From positions 1 through 27,062 of the forward strand of contig JANPGV010000245.1 of NCBI GenBank assembly GCA_031424145.1: 27,062 nucleotides of DNA, written 5' to 3'. Positions 1 to 7,688 of the stretch are shown here, piece after piece (the stretch's first letter is position 1; every line of letters begins with the position of its first letter). The DNA comes from JAENVT01 sp031424145 (GTDB lineage Bacteria > Actinomycetota > Acidimicrobiia > Acidimicrobiales > Ilumatobacteraceae). The notes under the pieces are model-generated. The model saw nothing but the letters and a program-made list of their open reading frames with translations. It did not search any database and was not told the DNA's origin. The position numbers were made by a program, and so were the translations under genes.

Positions 1-541
1 CGCCGTCGGCGGGATCGGCAAACACATCGTGAACGGCAAGCGTTCCGCCCGGCGCGACATGTTTCGCCCAACCTTCGTAGTCGAGCCGCGCCGGCACTTC
101 GCCGTGCCCGCCGTCGATGAACACGAACGACAGTGGGGTCGACCAATATCGCGCGACGATCGGCGACTGGCCCACGACGGCGACCACGACGTCTTCCAAT
201 CCGGCATCCTCGATCGTGGCTCGGAAGACCGGCAAGGTGTCCATCCTGCCAGTGCGCGGATCGACGACCGACGGATCATGGTGCTCCCAACCGGCCTGGT
301 TCTCCTCGCTGCCGCGGTGATGATCGACAGCGAACAGGACCGTGCCGGCTGCCCGGGCTGCGCCACCGAGCCACACGGTCGAGCGGCCGCAGTACGAGCC
401 GACCTCGACCATCGGACCGTCGACAGCCGTCGCCGCGGCCACTGCAGCGGCATACAACGCGTCGCCCTCTTCACTCGGCATGAAGCCCTTTGCAGCAATT
501 GCCCGTTCACGCAACACTGGGCTGAGGGGTGCCGGAGGCAT
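1..541 (-). CDS. Class I SAM-dependent methyltransferase (3' end outside window)
   Basis: Translated from the reverse strand, this is an open frame with no stop down to base 1, so the C-terminus is missing. The SAM-binding motif I is clear (VEVGSYCGRST), followed by an acidic strand end (LFAVDHHRGSEE), then FVFIDGGHGEVPARLDYEGW and a PGGTLAVHDVF strand. This pattern is typical of the Methyltransf_24 group of small-molecule or sugar O-methyltransferases. The substrate cannot be read from the sequence. Start: an ATG at 541 has a TATGGT box 7 nt upstream, which suits a leaderless transcript; an in-frame ATG at 553 would add four residues. It is divergent from the membrane protein that follows. 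Confidence 0.8.
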   Translation of the reverse strand, partial: MPPAPLSPVLRERAIAAKGFMPSEEGDALYAAAVAAATAVDGPMVEVGSYCGRSTVWLGGAARAAGTVLFAVDHHRGSEENQAGWEHHDPSVVDPRTGRMDTLPVFRATIEDAGLEDVVVAVVGQSPIVARYWSTPLSFVFIDGGHGEVPARLDYEGWAKHVAPGGTLAVHDVFADPADG

Positions 542-548
542 GGCGCGC

Positions 549-556
549 ACCATAAT
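549..556. promoter_or_regulatory. Overlapping divergent -10 boxes
   Basis: On the minus strand TATGGT (554-549) lies 7 nt before the ATG at 541. On the plus strand CATAAT (551-556) lies 6 nt before a GTG at 563 that is in frame with the membrane protein. Both are inferred from position and consensus only. No convincing -35 elements were seen. Confidence 0.35.
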
Positions 557-610
557 CGCCGTGTGTCACAAGCCGCGATCGGTCCATCAGTTGCGGCGCC
601 GGGGTGGCGA

Positions 611-2131
611 ATGCCGAGATGGACGCTGCTTTTCGCTCCCGTGTTGGCAGCAGCGCTGGTGTTGATTGCGACCCGGCACGATCCGTTGCTGTCCCCCGAC
701 TCGATCACCTATCTGTCGGTCGCCAAGCACATTCGCGAGGGGCACGGACTGACCGATTTCACCGGCAAGCCGCTCGCGGTGTTCGGTCCGGTGTATCCGC
801 TGCTTCTGGCAGCCGGCGGCCGCAGCTTGGCATGGGCGACGGTTGTCGGTGTGGCGTCGATCGCCGTTGGAAGCGCGTTGATGGGCGCGCTCCTGCATCG
901 GCGGGCTCGTCCGATCGTCGCCCTCGCCGGGGCGCTCGCCTTCGGTGCCAGCCAGGGCTTCGTGCACATGGCCTCGGTGGTCTGGACCGAAGCACCGTAC
1001 GCAGCCATCGCGCTGGCGACGCTCGTGGTCCTGAAGCGCAACACGACAACTCGAACCTTGGCGTTGGCCGGGCTGCTCGCCGGGCTCGGCTTTCTGACCC
1101 GCTACGCCGGTGCCGGTGCGATCGCCACCGGAGCGGTGATGGTTGCTGCTTCGGCATGGCGCACTGACCAGCGAGAAGAGTTGGGAGTTGAGTTGCGAGA
1201 AGAGTTGCGAATCGTGTTGCGACGAGATTTGATCAAGCAGCTGGCGATCTTCTTGGCCACGGCCGCGGGCGTCATCTCGCTGTGGATCGTTCGCAACCTG
1301 ATCGAGACCGGCCAGCCGCTGGGACCGCGCTTCGAAGGAGGAGTCGACGAGCCCTTGAGCCGGACCATTCATCTGGCCTTCGTCGGCACGGGCCACATCG
1401 TCGTCGGCGATGGTTGGTCCGAAGCGGCACTGGACCGGATCGGTACGGTCGTCGTTCTGGCCATAGTCGTGCTGATGGCTCTCGCATTGCCGAGCCGCAG
1501 GGCAACCTCGCTCGACCTCGCAATGGCAGCATTCGCGGCGACGTCGTTCGTCCTACCGATCGTCGCCCGAGTGATCACCGCCAACGACATCGAGCTGCGC
1601 GTGATGTCGCCGATGCTGATCCCGTTGATCTACTTCACCAGTGTCACGTTCGATCGCTTCTGCACAACGCGCGTCGTAGCCATCGCGGGTGCAGGGTTGT
1701 TGGGGTGGTGGGTGTATCAGGGCGCGGCATTCGCGGTGCGCTTTCCCGATCTCGCGCCGGGCGGTGCGGGGTACAAGGTGCAGTTCGCTCCGAAGTTGTA
1801 CGACGCAATCGATTCGCTGCCGCATGATGCGCGGGTGCTGACCAACAACCCACAACGGGTGTGGTGGTTCACGAACCGCGAGCCGACATTCATGGGTTTC
1901 ACCACACCGCGGCCGGGTAATAGTCACTATCCGCTCGACGCCGAGCAAACCCTGCATGAGGCGTGCTCCGGCCATTCATACCTGGCTTGGTTCGACAGTC
2001 TCCAGAATGGCGGCGCGACTCCACAGCAACGCCGGCCGGATCTTGCCGCTCTCGTCGATCTGCATCTCGAGACGCCGGTCGCCGGCGGCGAGCTCTACCG
2101 GCTGTCGCCACACGACGCCGCCTCCTGCTGA
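611..2131 (+). CDS. Polytopic membrane protein, GT-C glycosyltransferase-like
   Basis: A 506-residue protein with many hydrophobic segments. The first is an N-terminal helix (LLFAPVLAAALVLIA), followed directly by an extracytoplasmic loop reading DPLLSPDSITYLSVAKHIREG. A DS-x2-Y-L pattern after TM1 is common in GT-C / ArnT-PMT-like transferases that use lipid-linked sugars, but this protein is too diverged to assign a reaction. The C-terminal third is a soluble domain ending near DAASC. The start at 611 is preferred because the segment 563-610 has poor GC at third codon positions; GTG 563 is an alternative and would fit a leaderless promoter. A basic/acidic insert near residues 188-211 is built from three 8-residue repeats (see the repeat entry). 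Confidence 0.7.
   Translation: MPRWTLLFAPVLAAALVLIATRHDPLLSPDSITYLSVAKHIREGHGLTDFTGKPLAVFGPVYPLLLAAGGRSLAWATVVGVASIAVGSALMGALLHRRARPIVALAGALAFGASQGFVHMASVVWTEAPYAAIALATLVVLKRNTTTRTLALAGLLAGLGFLTRYAGAGAIATGAVMVAASAWRTDQREELGVELREELRIVLRRDLIKQLAIFLATAAGVISLWIVRNLIETGQPLGPRFEGGVDEPLSRTIHLAFVGTGHIVVGDGWSEAALDRIGTVVVLAIVVLMALALPSRRATSLDLAMAAFAATSFVLPIVARVITANDIELRVMSPMLIPLIYFTSVTFDRFCTTRVVAIAGAGLLGWWVYQGAAFAVRFPDLAPGGAGYKVQFAPKLYDAIDSLPHDARVLTNNPQRVWWFTNREPTFMGFTTPRPGNSHYPLDAEQTLHEACSGHSYLAWFDSLQNGGATPQQRRPDLAALVDLHLETPVAGGELYRLSPHDAASC
1172..1243 (+). repeat. Three tandem 24-nt units inside the membrane protein gene
   Basis: Three consecutive 8-codon units encode REELGVEL, REELRIVL and RRDLIKQL. 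Thirteen bases (1171-1183) recur exactly at 1195-1207. The units are rich in TTG leucine and AT-richer than the flanks, which suggests a recent slipped-strand expansion of a charged cytoplasmic helix. Confidence 0.7.
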
Positions 2132-2213
2132 CCGGCTTCGGCAGATCCTGCCCGATCCGACCCTGCTCGATCGGACCCTGCTGAAAGAGGACTCGTTCCA
2201 CAATGATGAGATC

Positions 2214-3068
2214 ATGACCGCCCTCGACGATCTCGTGAAGCTGCTCGACCTCGAAGCGATCGAGGTCAACATCTTCAGAGGGCGCTCGCCCGACGAGAAC
2301 CGCCAACGCGTGTTCGGCGGCCAGGTCGCCGGCCAGGCGCTGGTCGCCGCGACCCGCACTGTCGACGACCCGGGCAGGCAGGTGCATTCGCTGCACGCGT
2401 ACTTCCTGCGACCCGGCGATCCGCTGGTGCCCATTCTCTTCGAGGTCGACCGGATCCGCGACGGTCGCAGCTTCACCACGCGACGAGTCGTGGCGATCCA
2501 GCACGGCAAGGCGATCTTCAACCTGCAGGCCAGCTTCCACGTGCACGAGAGCGGAGGCGACCATCAACTGCAGATGCCCATCGACGTGCCCGACCCTGAA
2601 ACACTTCCCGACTTCAAGACCCGCATGACTCCGTACAAGGAGCGCATGGGCGTGTGGTTCGACCGGCCGCGGCCCATCGACGTTCGCTACATCGATCGAG
2701 ATCCGTTCAACCGTCAGGACAATCCGGCCGACGGTCAGCGCGTGTGGATGCGTGCCGACGGTGTCCTGGCCGACGACCCAACCTTGCATGCCTGCGTGGT
2801 CACTTATGCCAGCGACATGACGCTGCTCGACACCACGGTTCTGCCGTTCGGACTGTCGTGGGACAGCCCCGGCATGCAGATGGCCAGCCTCGACCATGCG
2901 ATGTGGTTCCATCGTCCGTTTCGCGCCGACGACTGGCTGCTGTACGACCAGAAGGCGCTGTCGACCAGTGCCGGGCGGGGTCTGGCCGGCGGGGCGATCT
3001 TCACCAAAGACGGCACGCTCGCGGTCACCGTGGTGCAAGAAGGTCTGGCGCGGGTGGGTCGGCAATGA
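2214..3068 (+). CDS. tesB: Acyl-CoA thioesterase II (TesB family)
   Basis: A 284-residue double-hotdog thioesterase that hydrolyses acyl-CoA to free fatty acid and CoA in the cytoplasm. The N-terminus LLDLEAIEVNIFRG and FGGQVAGQALVAA match the family opening. The second hotdog carries the three catalytic positions known from E. coli TesB: Asp in ASLDHAMWFHRPFR, Ser/Thr in STSAGRGL and Gln in VVQEGL. Length matches the family (about 285). The ATG at 2214 is chosen because it gives the usual MTxLDDLxxLLDLE start; ATGs at 2203 and 2206 are out of frame. Its stop overlaps the start of the next gene by 4 bp (ATGA), so the two are probably translationally coupled. Confidence 0.93.
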   Translation: MTALDDLVKLLDLEAIEVNIFRGRSPDENRQRVFGGQVAGQALVAATRTVDDPGRQVHSLHAYFLRPGDPLVPILFEVDRIRDGRSFTTRRVVAIQHGKAIFNLQASFHVHESGGDHQLQMPIDVPDPETLPDFKTRMTPYKERMGVWFDRPRPIDVRYIDRDPFNRQDNPADGQRVWMRADGVLADDPTLHACVVTYASDMTLLDTTVLPFGLSWDSPGMQMASLDHAMWFHRPFRADDWLLYDQKALSTSAGRGLAGGAIFTKDGTLAVTVVQEGLARVGRQ

Positions 3069-4354
3069 GCGGGCGTTTCCCTCCGATCATCATCACGCTG
3101 TTGGCGATCTCGGCAGTCGCCTGCTCGGACAATCCCGCGCAGGTCGCCGTCAGCTCCGCCGACTCTTCTCCATCGGCGACAGGCGCCACAACTGCTTCGA
3201 CTCAATCGAATGACACCACTGCTGGCGGCGGTGCGGTTGCGACGACTGTCGCGCCGAGCGCGACAGCGACCGGCGCTGCCACGACACCGCCCGAGCCGCT
3301 GGGCGATCCGGTGGTTGCTCTCACTCCCCTGGGCGAGTTCCATCAACCGTTGCTGCTGACGTACCGACCGACGGACGGCCTGACCTACGTCGTCGAGCAG
3401 GGCGGCAAGGTCGTGATCATGACCGCCGACGGTCAGCCCGGGGCCACCGCTCTCGACATGACCGATCTGACCAGCGCAGAAGGCGAGCGCGGGTTGCTGG
3501 GTCTGGCGATCAGCGCCGACGGAGCGTTGGCGTACGTCGACTACACCAACAACGACGGCAACACCCGGATCGACGAGTACACGATCAGCCCCAATGGAAA
3601 CTTCGACCCGGCCTCGCGTCGTGAGGTCCTCGGCTTCGATCAGCCGTACCCCAACCACAATGGCGGCATGGTCGTGTTCGGTGCCGACAAGATGCTGTAC
3701 ATCGGCACCGGCGACGGCGGCTCCGGAGGAGACCCGGATCGTCGCGCGCTCGACAAGAGCGAATGGCTCGGCAAGATCTTGCGCATCGACCCACACGAGA
3801 GCGCTGGCAACGCGTACACAGTGCCGCCCGACAACCCCTTCGTGGGCGTGGACGGTGCCCGTCCGGAGATCTGGTCGATCGGGCTGCGCAATCCTTGGCG
3901 GTTCAGCTTCGACCGAGCGACAGGCGACCTGTGGATCGCCGATGTCGGGCAAGGACAGTGGGAGGAGGTCGACGTCGGATGGGCTGCCGACGGCGGCGGC
4001 CGTGGCCTCAACTTCGGCTGGAGCGCGTTCGAGGGCAACCATCCCTTCAATGCCGACCAATCGGCCGAGGGGACAACCGCACCAATCCACGAGTACGAGC
4101 ACGTCGGCCAGGACTGCTCGATCAGCGGCAGCGCTGTATACCGAGGTAGCGCGATTCCCGCCTTGGTCGGCTGGTACGTGTTCGCCGACTACTGCAGCGG
4201 GCAGGTCCGGGCCCTGCAGATCGCGGACCGCAATGTGGTCAAGCAGGTCCCACTCGGCCTCGTCGCTAGTGTCACCGCCGTCAGCGAAGGGCCGGATGGC
4301 GCGATATACGTCCTCGACGGCCTCGGTCCGATTTACGAGATCACTCCAGGCTGA
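3065..4354 (+). CDS. PQQ-dependent sugar dehydrogenase-like lipoprotein (GSDH beta-propeller)
   Basis: A 429-residue exported protein. The N-terminus has a hydrophobic stretch ending in a lipobox-like AVAC (Cys20), then a Ser/Thr/Ala-rich linker to about residue 78, so it is probably anchored on the outer face of the membrane. The rest is a six-bladed GSDH/sorbosone dehydrogenase propeller: YPNHNGGMVVFG, YIGTGDGGSGGDP, GKILRIDP, EIWSIGLRNPWRFSFD and LWIADVGQGQWEEVD are family hallmarks. Such proteins oxidise sugars with PQQ, but many actinobacterial members have no proven activity and no PQQ synthesis gene is visible here. It is coupled to tesB by a 4-bp overlap and ends exactly where the convergent RNB gene ends (TGATCA shared by the two stop codons). 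Confidence 0.88.
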   Translation: MSGRFPPIIITLLAISAVACSDNPAQVAVSSADSSPSATGATTASTQSNDTTAGGGAVATTVAPSATATGAATTPPEPLGDPVVALTPLGEFHQPLLLTYRPTDGLTYVVEQGGKVVIMTADGQPGATALDMTDLTSAEGERGLLGLAISADGALAYVDYTNNDGNTRIDEYTISPNGNFDPASRREVLGFDQPYPNHNGGMVVFGADKMLYIGTGDGGSGGDPDRRALDKSEWLGKILRIDPHESAGNAYTVPPDNPFVGVDGARPEIWSIGLRNPWRFSFDRATGDLWIADVGQGQWEEVDVGWAADGGGRGLNFGWSAFEGNHPFNADQSAEGTTAPIHEYEHVGQDCSISGSAVYRGSAIPALVGWYVFADYCSGQVRALQIADRNVVKQVPLGLVASVTAVSEGPDGAIYVLDGLGPIYEITPG

Positions 4355-5740
4355 TCAGGCCACGCGTTCCAACGTCAATGTGCGGCTGGGGATGTCGGCC
4401 GTGACCACCCGCACGCGCAGGTCGTCGCCGGGCGCGACGCTGTGGGCATCGACGCGTGCGACGACCGGAAGGTCGCGTAGTTGGATGCGTGCGCTGCGGT
4501 CGTCTACGTCGGTGACGACCGCACTGAACGTCCGCTGATGGTGAGAGCTCAGCAGAGCAACCTCGGCCAGCTCGACGACGCCTCGTTCGATCTGTCTTGC
4601 CGTGTCATCGGCGCGCTTCATCACATCGGGCAGTTTCCGGAACGCTGCTGCGATCTGTTCAGGGACGGGTTGGCCATTGGCGATCGCCAACGCGCCCATC
4701 ACCACGTAGCGGTCCGCCAGGCGGCGCAGCGGCGCAGTGCCATGCGCGTACGTGGCCGCCATCGCCGAATGCCACGGACGCTCGCCGGCGACGAACGGAA
4801 CGTATGAAGCGGCTCCCCCGGCGCGGCGGATAGCTAACTGCATCGCCGCGGACTTCGGCGTCTTCCCGTCGAGCGTCCGCGCGAAGTCGCGCAGGCTAGT
4901 CATCGCATCCCACTCGATACCGAGTGCTCGGGCGGTGTGACGAAGGCGCCGCTCGACGCGCTCGTCGGGATCGGGCATCACTCTGAACAGGCCTGTTCCC
5001 GCCGCGAGCAGAAGGTCGGCGATCGCCAGATTTGTCGCCAAGGACATTGCTGCGTTGTCGTCCTCCGATTGCAAGCGCGGTCGAAACGAGATGTCGTAGC
5101 CGCCATTCTCGGTGACGTGCACCACCTGCTCGACTGGCTCGACGCGAGCAGCACCGCGTGCGGCCTCGGCCAGCGCGATCCGTCTCGCCAATTCAGGGAA
5201 TGCATCGGGCAGATCAGACGGCTTCACCGTTTCGTACGCCAACTTTGCACGGCTGCGGATCGTCGAACGTGTGACACCGTCGAGTTTGGATTGACCTTGG
5301 GCATCGACGCGCACATGGAAGACCACGGCCGGGCGCGCGCCATCGGGAAGCAGACTTGCGGCTCCCTCGGCAAGTGCCGGTGGATAGAGGCCGGCCCTGC
5401 CATCAGGCAGGTACAGCGTTTCGCCGCGTTGCCAGGCTTCGTTGTCCATCAGATCACCATCGTCGATGAACCACGCCACGTCGGCGATGGCGTAATGCAA
5501 CAGCACATCGTTCCCGGCCACCTCGATGTGGAACGCCTGATCGAGATCCGTCGACTCCACTGGATCGAGCGTGACGAACGGCCAGTCGGTGCGGTCGACG
5601 TGTGCTGTAGGTGTCCGCTTCGCCGAGGCCTCGGCAGCTTGCAACACGTCTGCGGGAAAATCCGCGGGGACCTTGAACTGCTGTCGGATGTGTTGGAGAC
5701 CTTCGACGATTTCGTCTGTGAGATCGGCTCGAATGCGCAC
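4355..5740 (-). CDS. RNB-domain 3'-5' exoribonuclease (RNase II/R family, short form)
   Basis: 461 residues, lacking the two N-terminal cold-shock domains of classical RNase II/R; the RNB domain begins by residue 50. The metal-site motif reads LDPVESTDLDQAF: Asp59, Asp65 and Asp67 are kept, but the fourth Asp of the usual D-x5-DxDD pattern is Gln68. The RNA-clamp/arginine motif is TAPLRRLADRYV. The last 60 or so residues look like an S1/OB strand set. From memory, DLDQ is common in the actinobacterial short RNB proteins, so activity is probably retained with an altered metal site. The start is GTG at 5740, directly touching the mreB stop codon (5741), so it is the last gene of the moaE-mreB run. 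Confidence 0.88.
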   Translation of the reverse strand: MRIRADLTDEIVEGLQHIRQQFKVPADFPADVLQAAEASAKRTPTAHVDRTDWPFVTLDPVESTDLDQAFHIEVAGNDVLLHYAIADVAWFIDDGDLMDNEAWQRGETLYLPDGRAGLYPPALAEGAASLLPDGARPAVVFHVRVDAQGQSKLDGVTRSTIRSRAKLAYETVKPSDLPDAFPELARRIALAEAARGAARVEPVEQVVHVTENGGYDISFRPRLQSEDDNAAMSLATNLAIADLLLAAGTGLFRVMPDPDERVERRLRHTARALGIEWDAMTSLRDFARTLDGKTPKSAAMQLAIRRAGGAASYVPFVAGERPWHSAMAATYAHGTAPLRRLADRYVVMGALAIANGQPVPEQIAAAFRKLPDVMKRADDTARQIERGVVELAEVALLSSHHQRTFSAVVTDVDDRSARIQLRDLPVVARVDAHSVAPGDDLRVRVVTADIPSRTLTLERVA

Positions 5741-6745
5741 TTAGCGGCGAGCTCCCATGAACATCGTCTTCAACGCGTCGTAGTGCTCGATGCAGTGGCC
5801 GGCGCCCATGACGACGGCCTCGAGCGGCATCGTCGACATCTTCACCGGGACCTGAGTCTCCCGTTCGATGCGTTGCGCCAAGCCCCGCAGCAGGCCACCG
5901 CCGCCGACGAGATACATGCCTCGCACCAGGAAGTCCTGAGCGAGCTCAGGCGGTGCCTTCGACAAGCAGCGCACGACGGACGCCGTGATGCTGCTGATGA
6001 CATCGTCGATGGCCAGGCGGATCTCTTCTGGCGTCAGGATGACGGTCTTCGGCAGTCCACTCATCAAGTCGCGGCCGCGAACCTCCGCCTGGTTCTCGTC
6101 GTCGGTCGGGTCGGCGGAGCCGATAGCGACCTTCACTTCTTCGGCCGTTCGTTCACCGATGGCAATGCCGTGCTCGCGTCGGACGTATGCCTGGATCGCA
6201 GCATCGATGTCGAAGCTGCCGACACGCACGGCTTCGAGAGCAACGATGCCGCCGAGGCTGATGACCGCCGTCTCGCTGGTACCGCCGCCGATGTCGATGA
6301 CCATGTTGCCGACCGGCTCGTCGATCGGCAGATCTGCGCCGATTGCTGCTGCCATCGGTTGCTCGATCAGTTGCGCGTCGGCTGCACCGGCACGACGGGC
6401 TGCGTCGGTAACTGCTCGACGCTCGACCTCGGTGATGGCCGATGGCACGCAGATGACGACCTTCGGTCGCGTGAAACGGCTGACGCCAACGCGTTGGAGC
6501 AGCAGGCGGATCATGCGCTCTGTGATCTCGAAGTCTGTGATGGCGCCACCGCGAAGAGGACGGACCGCGACGATGTAGCCGGGCGTTCGCCCGATCATCT
6601 GCCACGCCTCGCGTCCGGTCGCCAGGACTTCCCCGGTCTGCCTGTTGAGCGCGATCACCGATGGCTCGTTGAGGACGATGCCGCGGCCCTTCATGTAGAC
6701 GAGTGTGTTCGCCGTTCCGAGATCGATTGCGAGGTCGCGAGCCAT
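5741..6745 (-). CDS. mreB: MreB/Mbl-family actin-like cell shape protein
   Basis: 334 residues, the usual MreB length. The nucleotide-binding motifs of the actin fold are present: LAIDLGTANTLVY (phosphate 1), NMVIDIGGGTSE (phosphate 2), LIEQPMAAAIGADLPI (connect) and YLVGGGGLLRGL (adenosine). MreB forms membrane-bound filaments that direct side-wall peptidoglycan synthesis. Unusually there is no mreC, mreD or rodA next to it; instead it lies between a small membrane protein (3 nt upstream) and an RNB nuclease (0 nt downstream), all probably one transcript. Many actinobacteria grow from the poles without MreB, so retention here points to a lineage that still uses lateral growth or a special cell shape. 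Confidence 0.94.
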   Translation of the reverse strand: MARDLAIDLGTANTLVYMKGRGIVLNEPSVIALNRQTGEVLATGREAWQMIGRTPGYIVAVRPLRGGAITDFEITERMIRLLLQRVGVSRFTRPKVVICVPSAITEVERRAVTDAARRAGAADAQLIEQPMAAAIGADLPIDEPVGNMVIDIGGGTSETAVISLGGIVALEAVRVGSFDIDAAIQAYVRREHGIAIGERTAEEVKVAIGSADPTDDENQAEVRGRDLMSGLPKTVILTPEEIRLAIDDVISSITASVVRCLSKAPPELAQDFLVRGMYLVGGGGLLRGLAQRIERETQVPVKMSTMPLEAVVMGAGHCIEHYDALKTMFMGARR

Positions 6746-6748
6746 GAG

Positions 6749-7042
6749 CTAGTCCGTTGGCTCCTGTGGATCGGTGCCGGAAGCTTCGTCGATGCCATCA
6801 GCATCTGAATCAGCACCTGAACCAACACCTGAACCAGCACCTGACTCAACACCCGAATCAGTACCGGAATGCTGCGACGGTCGCACGCGATCCATCACTT
6901 CCCGACGAGACTCGGGTGACAAGGCGTCGATGTGTCGTCGAAAGCTCGTGAGGCCTGCGTCTTGGCGCGGTCGCCGGGTGTAGGCGACGAGCCCGATCAC
7001 GATCAGCAGCACCACGGCTGCCACGGCAACGGCGGCCGTCAC
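6749..7042 (-). CDS. Small single-pass membrane protein with acidic repeat tail
   Basis: 97 residues, not recognised as a named family. It has an N-terminal transmembrane helix (VAVAAVVLLIVIGLVAY), a basic stop-transfer sequence TRRPR, a short conserved-looking cytoplasmic segment (LTSFRRHIDALSPESRREVMDRV), then a Gly/Ser/Asp/Ala tail made of short repeats. The start is set at GTG 7042 because it overlaps the moaE stop in a GTGA 4-bp junction; longer frames to ATG 7162 would run inside moaE. It is followed 3 nt later by mreB, which makes a role near the cell-shape machinery plausible but unproven. Confidence 0.7.
   Translation of the reverse strand: MTAAVAVAAVVLLIVIGLVAYTRRPRQDAGLTSFRRHIDALSPESRREVMDRVRPSQHSGTDSGVESGAGSGVGSGADSDADGIDEASGTDPQEPTD
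6801..6872 (-). repeat. Six degenerate 12-nt tandem units in the membrane protein tail
   Basis: Units of 12 nt on the plus strand (GCATCTGAATCA, GCACCTGAACCA, ACACCTGAACCA, GCACCTGACTCA, ACACCCGAATCA, GTACCGGAATGC) encode the GSGA/GSGV/ESGA-type tail on the minus strand. The period is a multiple of 3, so copy changes would keep the reading frame. Confidence 0.75.
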
Positions 7043-7581
7043 GACGGGTTCCGCTGACCCGGAGGGGCCCACACCGGTGCAGCCGGTACCGCGGTCGCGT
7101 GTACCGATGCCGCCTCCACTGGCGCGCCGGATGCGACGCCCCAATCGGCTCCGTCCTGCCATGTCTCGCGCTTCCAGATCGGCGCGCCCAACTTCAACGC
7201 ATCGATCGCGAATCGGGCAGCCTCGAAGGCCTCGGCCCGATGGGGAGCGCTGACCACGACGATCACCGAGCTCTCACCGAGAGCCAGCGTGCCGGTTCGA
7301 TGGATCAAGACGACCCGGCCGGTTTGCGGCCACCGCTGACGCACCTCCACGTCGATTGCCTCGAAGCGCGGCACGACCTGCTCGTCGTAGGCCTCGTACG
7401 TCAGCGATTCGACATGGTCTCGCAACACACCCTGATCGTCGACTGCGTGGTCGCGAACGGTGCCACTGAACAGCACGACCGCACCACACTGCGGTAGCAC
7501 CGCCCATTCGTAGGCTGCGGAGATCGGCAACGGATCCCTGGTCAGGCTGAGCCATGAGTTACCGCTAGCCGGAGGTTGCAC
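7039..7581 (-). CDS. moaE: Molybdopterin synthase catalytic subunit MoaE
   Basis: 180 residues. MoaE with MoaD converts precursor Z (cPMP) to molybdopterin. Family motifs are visible: CGAVVLFSGTVRDHA, LTYEAYDEQV, the basic segment VVLIHRTGTLALGE, VVVSAPHRAEAFEAARFAID and the catalytic-lysine motif APIWKRE. About 30 residues after the usual end (ASVHATAVPAAPVWAPPG) are Ala/Pro-rich and probably disordered. The start at GTG 7581 is preferred over TTG 7611 because a TACGAT box lies 8 nt upstream, matching a leaderless promoter. No other molybdenum-cofactor gene is in the window. Confidence 0.92.
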   Translation of the reverse strand: MQPPASGNSWLSLTRDPLPISAAYEWAVLPQCGAVVLFSGTVRDHAVDDQGVLRDHVESLTYEAYDEQVVPRFEAIDVEVRQRWPQTGRVVLIHRTGTLALGESSVIVVVSAPHRAEAFEAARFAIDALKLGAPIWKRETWQDGADWGVASGAPVEAASVHATAVPAAPVWAPPGQRNPS

Positions 7582-7589
7582 AACTGCCC

Positions 7590-7595
7590 ATCGTA
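7590..7595 (-). promoter_or_regulatory. -10 box (TACGAT) for a leaderless moaE transcript
   Basis: TACGAT on the minus strand with 8 nt to GTG 7581. There is no Shine-Dalgarno in the gap. This box decided the chosen start. Confidence 0.45.
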
Positions 7596-7673
7596 GCCTG
7601 CCGCTCAGCAAGCGACACCGGAGCCAACATCTCAGCGATACGGGCGCGATGCCCGCGGCGACTCCAACATCGG

Positions 7674-7679
7674 TAACCT
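7674..7679 (+). promoter_or_regulatory. -10 box (TAACCT) upstream of the HtrA-like gene
   Basis: TAACCT lies 9 nt before GTG 7689, in the 107-bp divergent gap with moaE. No Shine-Dalgarno is visible before the GTG, so a leaderless or near-leaderless transcript is likely. Confidence 0.4.
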
Positions 7680-7688
7680 CTCCGGCTC

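Noticed and set aside
29..610. N-terminal 194-residue extension of the membrane protein frame
   Set aside because: It is antisense to the clearly real SAM methyltransferase and has no family features; the true start is 611 or at most 563.
1899..3065. 388-codon minus-strand frame over tesB
   Set aside because: Antisense shadow of the TesB thioesterase.
4350..4358. Terminator at the CTGATCAG palindrome between convergent genes
   Set aside because: Only 8 bp with no T-run; it simply comprises the two adjoining stop codons.
4937..6808. 623-codon plus-strand frame over the RNB and mreB genes
   Set aside because: Antisense shadow of two well-recognised genes; long only because of high GC.
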